From Pseudomonas sp. W4I3 (lineage in GTDB: Bacteria > Pseudomonadota > Gammaproteobacteria > Pseudomonadales > Pseudomonadaceae), in NCBI RefSeq assembly GCF_030816195.1, contig NZ_JAUSXS010000001.1:5355501-5419500 (forward strand): a stretch of DNA of 64,000 nucleotides, in the 5' to 3' direction. A program made the position numbers and the translations under genes. Under the pieces are notes generated by a model. It had not been told where the DNA came from. It made no database searches and was given only the letters and a program-made list of their open reading frames with translations. This document shows positions 27,707 to 36,409 of this stretch, piece after piece. The first letter of the stretch is position 1, and each line of letters begins with the position of its first letter.

Positions 27707-28831
27707 ATGTCCACCGAAACCCTGTTGAAAACCCCATTGCACGCCCTGCACCTCGAACTGGGCGCGCGCATGGTGCCCTTCGCCGGCTACGACATGCCGG
27801 TGCAGTACCCGCTCGGTGTAATGAAGGAACACTTGCACACCCGTGAACAGGCCGGGTTGTTCGATGTATCACACATGGGCCAGATCCGCCTGACCGGCGC
27901 CAATGCCGCCAAGGCCCTGGAAACCCTGGTGCCGGTCGACATCATTGACCTGCCGGTGGGCATGCAGCGCTACGCGATGTTCACCAATGACCAGGGCGGC
28001 ATTCTCGACGACCTGATGGTGGCCAACCTGGGCAACGACGAACTGTTCCTGGTGGTCAATGCCGCCTGCAAGGATCAGGACCTGGCCCATTTGCGCGCGC
28101 ACATCGGTGAGCAGTGCAGCATCGAGCCGCTGTTCGAAGAACGCGCACTGCTGGCCCTGCAAGGCCCGGCGGCGGTGAAGGTGTTGGCGCGCCTGGCACC
28201 TGAAGTGACCAAGATGACCTTCATGCAGTTCGCCTCCCTGCGCCTGCTGGATGTGGACTGCTACGTCAGCCGCTCCGGCTACACCGGTGAGGACGGTTTT
28301 GAAATCTCCGTACCGGCTGGAAATGCCGAAAGCCTGGCCCGCAGCCTGCTGGCCGAGGCCGAAGTACAGGCGATCGGCCTGGGCGCTCGCGACTCCCTGC
28401 GCCTGGAAGCCGGCCTGTGCCTGTATGGCCACGACATGAACACCGACACCACGCCGATTGAAGCCAGCCTGTTGTGGGCGATTTCCAAGGCCCGGCGTGC
28501 CGATGGCGCGCGAGCCGGCGGCTTCCCGGGCGCCGACCGGATTTTCACCCAACAGCAAGCCGGCGTGAGCCGCAAGCGCGTTGGTCTGCTGCCGCAGGAA
28601 CGCACCCCGGTGCGCGAAGGCGCGGAAATTGTCGATGAGCACGGTACGGTCATCGGCAGCGTGTGCAGCGGAGGCTTTGGCCCAACCCTGGGCGGGCCGC
28701 TGGCGATGGGCTACCTGGACAGTGCGTTTGTCGCACTGGATACCGAAGTTGCTGCGCTGGTGCGTGGGAAAAAAGTGCCATTACGTGTAAGTAAAATGCC
28801 ATTCGTGCCGCAACGTTACTTCCGCGGCTGA
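27707..28831 (+). CDS. gcvT: Aminomethyltransferase, glycine cleavage T protein
   Basis: 374 residues. GcvT features include the N-terminal TPLHALHLELGARMVPFAGY, DVSHMGQIRLTG, the folate-binding region SRSGYTGEDGFEISVP, and the C-terminal barrel with GTVIGSVCSGGFGPTLGGPL. It releases ammonia from the H-protein-bound aminomethyl group and passes the carbon to tetrahydrofolate. AGGAG precedes ATG 27707. It is the last gene of the operon and is followed by nested palindromes. Confidence 0.96.
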   Translation: MSTETLLKTPLHALHLELGARMVPFAGYDMPVQYPLGVMKEHLHTREQAGLFDVSHMGQIRLTGANAAKALETLVPVDIIDLPVGMQRYAMFTNDQGGILDDLMVANLGNDELFLVVNAACKDQDLAHLRAHIGEQCSIEPLFEERALLALQGPAAVKVLARLAPEVTKMTFMQFASLRLLDVDCYVSRSGYTGEDGFEISVPAGNAESLARSLLAEAEVQAIGLGARDSLRLEAGLCLYGHDMNTDTTPIEASLLWAISKARRADGARAGGFPGADRIFTQQQAGVSRKRVGLLPQERTPVREGAEIVDEHGTVIGSVCSGGFGPTLGGPLAMGYLDSAFVALDTEVAALVRGKKVPLRVSKMPFVPQRYFRG

Positions 28832-28847
28832 TTGACCGTTTCCATAA

Positions 28848-28890
28848 GTAACGCGGTTGCGTTACGTGCACTAAACTGTAACGCAACCGC
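28848..28890 (+). promoter_or_regulatory. Nested perfect palindromes after gcvT
   Basis: GTAACGC-GGTT-GCGTTAC (28848-28865) is a perfect 7-4-7 dyad. Part of it, GCGGTTGCGTTAC (28853-28865), also pairs perfectly with GTAACGCAACCGC (28878-28890) across 12 bases. The two folds exclude each other. No T-run follows, so this is not a plain terminator. Confidence 0.7.
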
Positions 28891-28996
28891 CATATAACAG
28901 TGCACGCCTCATAGTCACTGTTAGTGAAATACGCCTATAACAAGTGATCGAGACTATCGAATAAGGCCGTTCACAATACTTCAAAGAAGTTCCGTC

Positions 28997-29020
28997 AGCC
29001 CGAGCAAACACGGGCTTTTT
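28997..29020 (+). terminator. Rho-independent terminator downstream of gcvT
   Basis: AGCCCG (28997-29002), 8-base loop, CGGGCT (29011-29016), then TTTTT. It would end the gcv operon about 170 bases past the gcvT stop. Confidence 0.8.
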
Positions 29021-29224
29021 GGCGGGGCTTGTTTTTGTCATATTAGTTGGCGTAGAGTTTGCCCACTGTGTTTGCATGGGTCGCTTGGAACCTGGACCTG
29101 GGCAGTAGCTGAAGTAGTAATGCTACAACCCGTTCGACGTCTCTTACTTTCCTGCAACCCAGCCCAGTGCTCTTTCATGTGAAAGGGGCTGTCATTAATT
29201 TTTAGCGTCAAAGGAAAGAAGAAA
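29021..29224 (+). promoter_or_regulatory. Upstream region and probable long leader of the cold-shock gene
   Basis: About 200 non-coding bases before the cold-shock gene. Long 5' leaders that refold with temperature are typical of cspA-type genes. AAGGAAAGAAGAAA precedes the ATG. No other gene or repeat was seen here. Confidence 0.5.
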
Positions 29225-29437
29225 ATGGCTGATCGTCAGAGCGGTACCGTCAAGTGGTTCAACGACGAAAAAGGGTTTGGTTTTATCACGCCGGAAAGCG
29301 GTCCGGATCTGTTCGTGCATTTCCGCGCTATTCAGGGCAACGGCTTCAAGAGCCTGAAAGAAGGCCAGAAAGTGACCTTCGTTGCTGTGCAAGGCCAGAA
29401 AGGCATGCAGGCTGACGAAGTACACGCAGAAGGCTGA
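29225..29437 (+). CDS. Cold-shock protein (CspA/CapB family)
   Basis: 70 residues, a single cold-shock domain. RNP1 is KGFGFI (in FNDEKGFGFITPESG), RNP2 is LFVHF, ending GMQADEVHAEG. It is an RNA/single-strand DNA chaperone that melts mRNA structure. The sequence is close to CapB-type proteins of Pseudomonas; which of several paralogues it is cannot be told. A strong terminator follows at 29451-29484, so it is monocistronic. Confidence 0.94.
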   Translation: MADRQSGTVKWFNDEKGFGFITPESGPDLFVHFRAIQGNGFKSLKEGQKVTFVAVQGQKGMQADEVHAEG

Positions 29438-29450
29438 TCCTTACTGCGAC

Positions 29451-29484
29451 AAAAAGCCCCTGATATGACATCAGGGGCTTTTTT
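29451..29484 (+). terminator. Rho-independent terminator of the cold-shock gene
   Basis: AAAAAGCCCCTGAT / ATCAGGGGCTTTTTT stem with a short loop, 14 bases past the stop codon. Confidence 0.92.
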
Positions 29485-29531
29485 ATGCCCGCTATTCCGT
29501 AAACTGCAGTTTTTGTCCAGAGAGCCCTGCC

Positions 29532-30020
29532 ATGTCCAAACCCCTGCTAAGTCCCCAAGGCGAATTTCCCGCCGTTGGCCTGGGTCGTCGCCTGGCAGCG
29601 ATGTTCTATGATTTCCTTTTATGCACCGCGCTGCTGATCGTCACCGCGTTTATCTATAAGTTGATCTGGATCGCCTTCGTCGGCGAAGCGAAGATGCGCA
29701 CGCTCACCGAATCCGGCGCGCTGGACGGTGATCCGCTGCTGTCGACTATTCTGTTGTTCGTGCTGTTTGGGTTCTTCGCCAAGTTCTGGACCCATTCCGG
29801 GCAGACCCTGGGTATGCAGGTGTGGGGCGTACGCGTGCAAAACGCCGACGGCTCGCGCATCAGCCTGTGGCAGGCGCTGTTGCGCTTTGTGGTGTCGATC
29901 GCGTCGTGGCTGTGCGTGGGGCTGGGGTTTATCTGGTCGCTGTTCGATAAGCACAAGCGCAGCTGGCATGACATCTATTCGGACACGCAGTTGGTGCGGA
30001 TCCCAAAGCAGAAGAAATAA
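29532..30020 (+). CDS. RDD family inner-membrane protein
   Basis: 162 residues with three hydrophobic segments (about 18-45, 72-92 and 117-140). The RDD pattern is seen: Arg/Asp in LGRRLAAMFYDFLLC, then the conserved HSGQTLGMQVWGVRVQNADG, and the C-terminal DKHKRSWHDIYSDT. RDD proteins are found widely in bacterial membranes; some act in ion or osmolyte exchange, but the role here is unknown. It lies next to nadA in pseudomonads, separated by a REPIN. Confidence 0.88.
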   Translation: MSKPLLSPQGEFPAVGLGRRLAAMFYDFLLCTALLIVTAFIYKLIWIAFVGEAKMRTLTESGALDGDPLLSTILLFVLFGFFAKFWTHSGQTLGMQVWGVRVQNADGSRISLWQALLRFVVSIASWLCVGLGFIWSLFDKHKRSWHDIYSDTQLVRIPKQKK

Positions 30021-30044
30021 TCCCCTGCCCAGTGAAGATCAAAA

Positions 30045-30134
30045 TGTGGGAGGGGGCTTGCTCCCGATAGCGGTGTGACAGTCACCCGATACATTGACTG
30101 ATCCACCGCTATCGGGAGCAAGCCCCCTCCCACA
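30045..30134. repeat. REPIN, family 1
   Basis: Opposed arms between the RDD gene and the 3' end of nadA. It is the last REP element before the accessory cassette; the next of this family is at 54 kb. Confidence 0.92.
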
Positions 30135-30157
30135 TGTTTTACCCAGCCAGTCTCAGG

Positions 30158-31216
30158 TCAGGCGTTGCCGGCCAGCTTGAGACGTGCAGCCTGGGTGAAG
30201 TCCAGCATGCGCTTGAGCGGGCGTACCGCATGCGGGATTACCGACGGCTCGACGAAGATCTCATTACTGCCCTCGCGCAAGCATTGCAACGTGCGCTCCA
30301 GGGTATTCATCGCCATCCACGGGCAGTGCGCGCAACTGCGGCACGCGGCGCCGTTGCCCGCGGTCGGCGCTTCGATAAAGACTTTGTCCGGGCACAGCTG
30401 CTGCATCTTGTAGAAGATGCCGCGGTCGGTGGCGACGATGAAGGTCTTGTTCGGCAAGCGCTGCGCAGCGGCAATCAGCTGGCTGGTGGAGCCCACGGCG
30501 TCCGCCAGTTCGATCACCGAGGTCGGCGACTCCGGGTGCACCAGGATCGCAGCGTCCGGGTACAGCGCCTTCATGTCTTCCAACTGCTTGGACTTGAACT
30601 CTTCGTGGACGATGCAGGCACCGTCCCACAGCAACATGTCGGCACCGGTCTGGCGCTGGATGTAAGTGCCCAAGTGTTTGTCCGGGCCCCAGATAATCGT
30701 CTCGCCGTTATCCATCAGGCTTTCGACGATCTCCAGTGCGCAACTGGACGTCACCACCCAGTCGGCACGGGCTTTGACCGCCGCCGAGGTGTTGGCGTAG
30801 ACCACCACGGTACGCTCGGGATGCTGGTCACAGAACGCGGAGAACTCATCCACCGGGCAACCCAGATCCAGGGAGCAGGTGGCTTCCAGGGTCGGCATCA
30901 GGACGCGTTTTTCAGGGGTGAGGATTTTTGCGGTTTCGCCCATGAACCGCACCCCCGCCACCAGCACGGTCTTGGCCGGGTGAGCGGCGCCGAAGCGCGC
31001 CATTTCCAGGGAGTCGGAAACGCAGCCGCCGGTTTCTTCGGCCAGGGCCTGAATCACCGGGTCGCAGTAGAAGTGGGCGACCAGCACCGCGTCCTGCGCT
31101 TTGAGCTCGGCGGCGATGGCGGCGCGCAAGCTCGCTTCCTCATCGGCGCTCAGGGCCTTGGGCTGCTTGGCGTCGAGGTGGGCTTGAACCAGTAGGCGTT
31201 CGGAGATATGCGTCAT
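30158..31216 (-). CDS. nadA: Quinolinate synthase
   Basis: 352 residues. Three repeated-type domains carry the Cys ligands of a 4Fe-4S cluster (TLEATCSLDLGCPVD, ETGGCVSDS, NGAACRSCAHCPWMAMN). It condenses iminoaspartate with dihydroxyacetone phosphate to quinolinate in NAD synthesis. The frame extends 34 codons upstream, but MTHISERLLVQ at 31216 is the family start. It marks the left core edge of the accessory cassette: in pseudomonads nadA lies on the far side of the tRNA-Lys variable site. Confidence 0.95.
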   Translation of the reverse strand: MTHISERLLVQAHLDAKQPKALSADEEASLRAAIAAELKAQDAVLVAHFYCDPVIQALAEETGGCVSDSLEMARFGAAHPAKTVLVAGVRFMGETAKILTPEKRVLMPTLEATCSLDLGCPVDEFSAFCDQHPERTVVVYANTSAAVKARADWVVTSSCALEIVESLMDNGETIIWGPDKHLGTYIQRQTGADMLLWDGACIVHEEFKSKQLEDMKALYPDAAILVHPESPTSVIELADAVGSTSQLIAAAQRLPNKTFIVATDRGIFYKMQQLCPDKVFIEAPTAGNGAACRSCAHCPWMAMNTLERTLQCLREGSNEIFVEPSVIPHAVRPLKRMLDFTQAARLKLAGNA

Positions 31217-31420
31217 GTTCGCAAGACCTGCAGGCGCAGTAGCGCGAAAATCGAGTGTACCACCGGCTCTGGAGCCCTTCGGGCGCCGCCGGACGAAGTG
31301 TGTGTATTCATCAAGCACGGGTAACGGTGAGGCTGCGCAAGGCTACAGAATATCGAATCGATTCAAAAGCCTAATCTGGCAGTGCGAGGGCATTTTGCGG
31401 GGGGATGACGGCGGGGTTGG

Positions 31421-31462
31421 AGCCCCCGCGAAGACCTTCCATAGAAAGGTGTTCGCGGGGCT
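31421..31462 (-). terminator. Long imperfect hairpin at the end of the mgo operon
   Basis: AGCCCCCGCGAA-GA-CCTT pairs with AAGG-TGT-TCGCGGGGCT around a short loop, 16 bases past the mgoD stop. It lacks a T-run but is the only strong structure between mgoD and nadA (31217-31477). Confidence 0.6.
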
Positions 31463-31477
31463 GTGCAACGGGGTGCG

Positions 31478-31945
31478 TCAGGCGAACAGCTTCTGCACGT
31501 TGCTCATCGCATCCTCGGCGAACCCTTGCAGGAATGCCTCGAACGCCGGCACGTCTTCCGGGCCACCGGTATAAGGCTGGCCAATGATGGTCCAGGTTGC
31601 CAGGCTTTGATTGGCGCCCTGCGGCACCACTTCCATGACGGCCCACAGGTTGCCGATATTCAGCGACGTGTAAATCAGCGACCAGGTCATGGTCATGCCT
31701 TCGTTGTCATGACTGTTGAGTTGCTCGATCACCACGTTGCCGTCCTTGAACAGCTTCTTGCGCACCGAGCGAACGCCCTCCCCTGTCATCTCAATGTGCG
31801 ACAACGCCGGAATAAACTTCGCGAAACCGGAAAAGTCACCGACGATATTCCACACACTGCGCGCATCGCCATTGACGGTGACGCTGGCAACCACAGGGTT
31901 GCCCACGGGGTTGCGCACCAGGGTATCGGGTTCAAAATGTTGCAT
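31478..31945 (-). CDS. mgoD: MgoD-like SRPBCC (polyketide cyclase/dehydrase) protein
   Basis: 155 residues, one START/SRPBCC fold. The family pattern VNGDARSVWNIVGDFSGFAK lies near the N-terminus, GEGVRSVRKKLFKDGNVVIE follows, and the protein ends in an amphipathic helix (FEAFLQGFAEDAMSNVQKLF). SRPBCC proteins hold hydrophobic ligands in a cavity; MgoD/PvfD/HamE-type members are needed for the diazeniumdiolate signal, with an unsettled step. GGAG precedes ATG 31945, 20 bases after mgoA. It is the last gene of the operon, matching the published order mgoBCAD of P. syringae. Confidence 0.85.
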   Translation of the reverse strand: MQHFEPDTLVRNPVGNPVVASVTVNGDARSVWNIVGDFSGFAKFIPALSHIEMTGEGVRSVRKKLFKDGNVVIEQLNSHDNEGMTMTWSLIYTSLNIGNLWAVMEVVPQGANQSLATWTIIGQPYTGGPEDVPAFEAFLQGFAEDAMSNVQKLFA

Positions 31946-31965
31946 GAGACAGCTCCTTTTTTTGC

Positions 31966-34900
31966 TCAGATGAAATCGATTTGCTTGAGGTAGTCGCAGC
32001 CTTTTTGCAGCAGCGCACTGTTCTTGGCCGGGTAGTCTTCACCCATGCTACGGATGCCTGAGAGCGCATTGCGGTACTCGATCATCGAGATATCGCCAAT
32101 GTCTTCCTCAAACCCATTGAGGTAAAAGCCAACGACACCGAACAACGCGTTGTCACTGTCGATCGCCGACAAGCGCTGCTGCCATTGTGTCACCGGGACC
32201 ATCTGGAAATCGTGACCAGCGGCGCGAAACGCCTCCAGGTAATGCGTCCAGCTCAAGGGCAGCGGGTTGTGCAGGTTGAAGACCGCCTTGGCGCGGTTAT
32301 GCCGGCTGGCGTGGAAGGCAATGAACCGAGCAAGGAAGTCCACCGGCATCAGGTCGAAGTTCAGCGCCAGCTCAGGCACTTCCTTAAGCTGCAATGAGCC
32401 TTTGAGCATCAGCATCAACCGGTTCTGATGCGGTTGGCACACACCGGTACGCGTATTGAAGGCAATGTTGCCCGGACGATACAGGTTGACCCATACACCC
32501 GACTCACTGGCGTTCCACAAGATGCGCTCGGCCACCCATTTGGACAGGTTGTAGCCATTGCGGATGTAGATCGGCGGCGTGAACGCCGGCGGTTCTTCCA
32601 ACACGCGCCCCTGCTCATCCACCGTGCTGGAGGCGGACAAGGTGGAAATGAAATTGAACACCTTCTTGCTGCGCCCTTCACACAACTGCAGGCATTCCAG
32701 TACGGGCGTGACGTTGTCCTTGACCAGCGACTCGTAGTCGAGCACGTGGTTGACGTTGGCCGCGTTGTAGATCAACACGCCGTATTCACGGTCCAGCCAT
32801 TCGTAATCCGCTTGCGACAGCCCCAGCCGAGGCTGGCTGATATCTGCCGCCAACACCTTTACCCGACTCAGGTCCAGGTGTTCGAGACGGTTCTGAATCA
32901 ACGCCTGTTCGAAACGCTGCTGGGCACTCATCCCCGCCGATTCGCGCACCAGGCATGCCACTTCAGTGCTGCCCAGCTCCAGCAGCGCCTCAACGATATG
33001 CACACCCAGAAACCCGTTGGAACCGGTGACGATAACCTTGTGCAGGTTGCCCAGGCGGCTGATCGGCAACACGTCCAGCTCAGGCCTGAGCATCGCGTCA
33101 CGCAATGCCTGGGGGCTGACCGTGGCGGTGGCCTCGACGTCCTGGTCGATCAGATTGGCGAGGTTGATCAGGGTAGGTTGTTCAATAAAACGGTTGATCG
33201 ACACGCCCTTGCCGAACGTCTCGCGAATGCCCATCAGCATTTGCGACAGCAGGATCGAGTGGCCGCCGAGGTTGAAGAAGCTGTCATCCACGGAGATGTC
33301 GGCGCCGGGCATGTCGAGCAGTGTCGACCACAGCCCGAGCAGGCTTTCCTGGGTAGGGTTCTGCGGTGCCTGACGTGGTCCCTGGGTTTTGTAATTGACG
33401 GGTAGATTCTTCAGGGCCGTGCGGTCGACTTTACCGTTGGCCGTGGCCGGCAGGCGTTCCAGCAGGCAGTAAGCGCTGGGGCGCATGTAATCGGGCAAAT
33501 GCGTGAGCGCGTAGGCCTGCAGCTGTTCGCTGGCGGCGTGACCGTCACCGCCCTGGGGCTGGGAGAAAAACGCCAGGATGCGCCGCTGTTGATCGATCAC
33601 GACCGCCAACTGACGAAACAACTGGCTCGATTGCAGCAAGTGTTCGATTTCTTCCGGCTCGACACGAAAACCACGAATCTTTACCTGGTTATCCAGGCGC
33701 CCGATGATCTGGATGCCGTCTTGGGTCCAGCGCGCCAGATCCCCGGTGCGGTACAACCGCAACAGCTGGCCATCGGGCAATTCATGCAGGCGGTACCGTT
33801 CGGCCGTCATTTGCACGGCGTCCAGATAACCCAGGCCCACCCCCGGCCCGGCGATGTGGATCTCACCACTGCCACTTTGCCCTACCGGCAAGCCGTCTTC
33901 GTCGAGCAGGTAGATCGCGGTATTGGCGATCGGCACGCCGAGGTTGCGATTATTGTCGCCGGGCTGGAAGGTGCGGCATGTGGCAAGTACGGTCGTTTCC
34001 GTGGGCCCATAAATGTTATGCAGTTGGCAGTGGTCCACCAGTTGCTCGATGACATGGGGCTCGCACACATCCCCGCCCGTCACCAGATGGCGCATGCCGT
34101 ACAGCGATTCGAGCGGGAGAATGCTGAGCAAGGCCGGTGGCAGGAAGGCGTGAGTCACCTGCTCCTGCTCAATCAGCTCGGCCAGCGCCACAGGGTCGCG
34201 GCGCTGGTCCTCGGTGGGTACGATCAACTCGGCGCCCTGGATCAGCGTCGGGAAAATGTCGAGCAGCGAGGCATCGAAGTTGATGGTGGAAAACTGCAAG
34301 GCGCGGCTGTCACGGTCCAGTTCCACGTAGCGGGCATACCACGCGCAGAAGTGACTCAGGTTGTCGACCGTCAGCAATACGCCCTTGGGTTGACCGGTGG
34401 TGCCCGAGGTGTAGATCGCTACACAGGGTGCCGCCCCTGCCAGCGGCACGCGCAGCAGGCTCTGATCTGGCGCGAGGGCCACGCGGCTGTAACCTTTGGC
34501 GCCATGGTGGAAGAAATCCAGATGGCCGATGTCCAGGGTCGTCAGGCCCGGGAGCGGGTTGCTGGCTTCGGTGTCCTGGATCAGCAAGCTGGCGTTGGCA
34601 TGTTTGAGGATCGCGCCACGACGCTCCGCCGGATGGTTCGGGTCCAGGGGCAGGTACACGGCGCCACAGCCGATCACCGCCAGGATCGCGGCATACAGCG
34701 CCGTGCCCTTGGGCAACGAGATGCCGACCACGGTCAGCCCCCCGGCCTGCGCTTGCAGCAAAGGCTGCAGACGTTCCTGAATCGCCACGCTGTAGGCGTG
34801 CAGTTGAGCGTAGGACATGCCGTGCCCGTCGACTTTCAAGGCACTGCGCTCGGCGTTGGCCAGCAGGCTGTCGGCCAGACGCTGTACGAAGGGTTGCCGG

Positions 34901-35442
34901 GCTTCCTGCAGCACCCCGATGTTGGCAGTGGCATTGTGACGATGCTGCCAGGCCAGCCGATCCAGCGCGATCAGGCTCAACAGGCTGTCGGCAGACTTCA
35001 CCGGCTCACGCGGCGCCTCGAGATAGTCGGCGCTGCGCGAGTAGCGGCCAATGTGCACACTGGCCAACTCGACCATTTGCGCGATGGCTTCCTGCGCCCG
35101 GTCGGCCCCGTTGCCGGACGCGTCGGCGCCGACTTCACGGCGCCCCAGCGTCATCCAATCACCCTCCCCCGCGCACCAAAGGCACTCAAGTTGCAAGGGC
35201 GCGAACACATCGGCGGCATCGTCGGACCGCATCCGCAAAGACAGACGGTGACCTGTCGGATAGTCAGGGAACCGTGTCGTGCTGGCGTCATCGATCAACA
35301 GGTCCGGCGCCGCCAACCGGCGCAGCTCATTGGCGTTATCAGTGGGCAACAGATGCGTCGTGTGCCCCATCTGCTCCAGCTCTTGCGTCAGGCAGGCGAG
35401 CGCATGGCTGCGCCCGCACAGAACGATATCAAGATGTCTCAT
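31966..35442 (-). CDS. mgoA: MgoA-like nonribosomal peptide synthetase, A-T-reductase
   Basis: 1158 residues. Residues 1-165 form an N-terminal domain, perhaps formyltransferase-like. An adenylation domain follows (A3 IYTSGTTGQPKGV at 343-355, A5 NIYGPTE at 476, A7 YRTGD at 564, A10 NGKVDRTAL at 669), then a carrier domain (GGHS, 726-729) and a terminal NAD(P)H reductase domain (TGSNGFLG at 806, Tyr964-x3-Lys968). There is no condensation or thioesterase domain, so one amino acid is loaded and released as an aldehyde. Aligned by eye to PheA, the specificity residues read D-A-L-F-V-G-I-V-L-K, an aliphatic type such as Leu or Val. MgoA/PvfC/HamD enzymes make leudiazen- or valdiazen-type signals. 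GGAG lies before ATG 35442, 12 bases after mgoC. Confidence 0.93.
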   Translation of the reverse strand: MRHLDIVLCGRSHALACLTQELEQMGHTTHLLPTDNANELRRLAAPDLLIDDASTTRFPDYPTGHRLSLRMRSDDAADVFAPLQLECLWCAGEGDWMTLGRREVGADASGNGADRAQEAIAQMVELASVHIGRYSRSADYLEAPREPVKSADSLLSLIALDRLAWQHRHNATANIGVLQEARQPFVQRLADSLLANAERSALKVDGHGMSYAQLHAYSVAIQERLQPLLQAQAGGLTVVGISLPKGTALYAAILAVIGCGAVYLPLDPNHPAERRGAILKHANASLLIQDTEASNPLPGLTTLDIGHLDFFHHGAKGYSRVALAPDQSLLRVPLAGAAPCVAIYTSGTTGQPKGVLLTVDNLSHFCAWYARYVELDRDSRALQFSTINFDASLLDIFPTLIQGAELIVPTEDQRRDPVALAELIEQEQVTHAFLPPALLSILPLESLYGMRHLVTGGDVCEPHVIEQLVDHCQLHNIYGPTETTVLATCRTFQPGDNNRNLGVPIANTAIYLLDEDGLPVGQSGSGEIHIAGPGVGLGYLDAVQMTAERYRLHELPDGQLLRLYRTGDLARWTQDGIQIIGRLDNQVKIRGFRVEPEEIEHLLQSSQLFRQLAVVIDQQRRILAFFSQPQGGDGHAASEQLQAYALTHLPDYMRPSAYCLLERLPATANGKVDRTALKNLPVNYKTQGPRQAPQNPTQESLLGLWSTLLDMPGADISVDDSFFNLGGHSILLSQMLMGIRETFGKGVSINRFIEQPTLINLANLIDQDVEATATVSPQALRDAMLRPELDVLPISRLGNLHKVIVTGSNGFLGVHIVEALLELGSTEVACLVRESAGMSAQQRFEQALIQNRLEHLDLSRVKVLAADISQPRLGLSQADYEWLDREYGVLIYNAANVNHVLDYESLVKDNVTPVLECLQLCEGRSKKVFNFISTLSASSTVDEQGRVLEEPPAFTPPIYIRNGYNLSKWVAERILWNASESGVWVNLYRPGNIAFNTRTGVCQPHQNRLMLMLKGSLQLKEVPELALNFDLMPVDFLARFIAFHASRHNRAKAVFNLHNPLPLSWTHYLEAFRAAGHDFQMVPVTQWQQRLSAIDSDNALFGVVGFYLNGFEEDIGDISMIEYRNALSGIRSMGEDYPAKNSALLQKGCDYLKQIDFI

Positions 35443-35454
35443 TGAAGTTCTCCT

Positions 35455-36384
35455 CTAGCGCAGATAATCGGCGAGCGCTTCCTGCATGCAGGGAGCGTCG
35501 AGCATGGCGCTGTGTTTGAAGAATCGAACGATGTTGCCCACCAGCGGATGCGTCGGCGTGATCGGAAAACTCATGCCTTCGACTTCCTCACGCAACGCCG
35601 CCTTGACGGAGACGCTCACCGGCAACTGCTCGATCAAGGCAAAATCGAACCCCTGCTGGATCTCGTTGGTCAGGTACTCGGCGAGGAACACCGGCATGAT
35701 CGCGGCCAGCGAGCGCTTGTCTTCCTCGCTCGCGGTGCGCCAATAAATGCGTGTCAAGTTGGCCCAGAAGCCGGAGTGCCTTCCCTCGTCCGCCAAGTGG
35801 TCTGCCATCAACCCCTTGACCGACGCTTTCACCGAGTCGTCCCGGGCAAATGCCGCAACATCGTTGGTCAGGGTGTTTTCGGCAATCGCAACGCAGATCA
35901 GCTCCACAGCCGCTTTAAGGTGCTCGGGCGCCATTGCCAGTGCCTTGGGAATCGAACGGCTGAGTTCGATTTCCGCGGGCAAGTTAATGGGTTCGATCCC
36001 GGTCAGTTCGATGGTCTGTTGCATGTAGTCCATCGCCACCAGCGCGTGGTAGTCCTCGTCGACCACCACGGTCATCGCGTCATACCGACAGGCAAACGGG
36101 AAGCGGATGGCGAAGTTGTCCTTCGCAATACTTCGGGCCGTTTTATCGACGATTTCCGTTTCGAAAATCACCACGTCGTTAATGAACTTGTACAAACTCT
36201 GAACGAGCACGAAGTGCTGCAAGTGAGCACACTCGCGAATAAACGTTGCACCCATCACCAGCGGTTGGCGACTGATCGGGAATATTAACTTTCCATCATC
36301 TTCCAATCGACGCCTTGGCCGCGTACGAATCGTCGCCCGCTCCTCCCAAGACTCGGAAAATGATTGATATTCTTCAGCTCTCAT
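35455..36384 (-). CDS. mgoC: MgoC-like diiron N-oxygenase (AurF family)
   Basis: 309 residues. All seven diiron ligands of AurF can be placed with the same spacing: Glu75, Glu110-x2-His113 (EDYHAL), Glu169 (AIAEN), His196, Glu200 and His203 (HLADEGRHSGFW). AurF enzymes oxidise amines to hydroxylamines and further. In mgo/pvf/ham clusters the homologue oxidises the amino group of the loaded amino acid or its product. The frame is open 40 codons upstream, but ATG 36384 has AAAGGGAA before it and the family start. It lies 25 bases after the cupin gene and 12 before mgoA. Confidence 0.92.
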   Translation of the reverse strand: MRAEEYQSFSESWEERATIRTRPRRRLEDDGKLIFPISRQPLVMGATFIRECAHLQHFVLVQSLYKFINDVVIFETEIVDKTARSIAKDNFAIRFPFACRYDAMTVVVDEDYHALVAMDYMQQTIELTGIEPINLPAEIELSRSIPKALAMAPEHLKAAVELICVAIAENTLTNDVAAFARDDSVKASVKGLMADHLADEGRHSGFWANLTRIYWRTASEEDKRSLAAIMPVFLAEYLTNEIQQGFDFALIEQLPVSVSVKAALREEVEGMSFPITPTHPLVGNIVRFFKHSAMLDAPCMQEALADYLR

Positions 36385-36409
36385 GAATCGTTCCCTTTGT
36401 TCATGATGG

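Noticed and set aside
31217..31477. Search for a tRNA-Lys 3'-end direct repeat (attachment site) near nadA
   Set aside because: No copy of the T-arm or acceptor sequence was found, and there is no integrase gene in the window.
33499..35445. 648-codon plus-strand open frame opposite mgoA
   Set aside because: Its translation is shadow-like (rich in Gln, Arg, His, Val) and matches no family; mgoA motifs are complete on the other strand.
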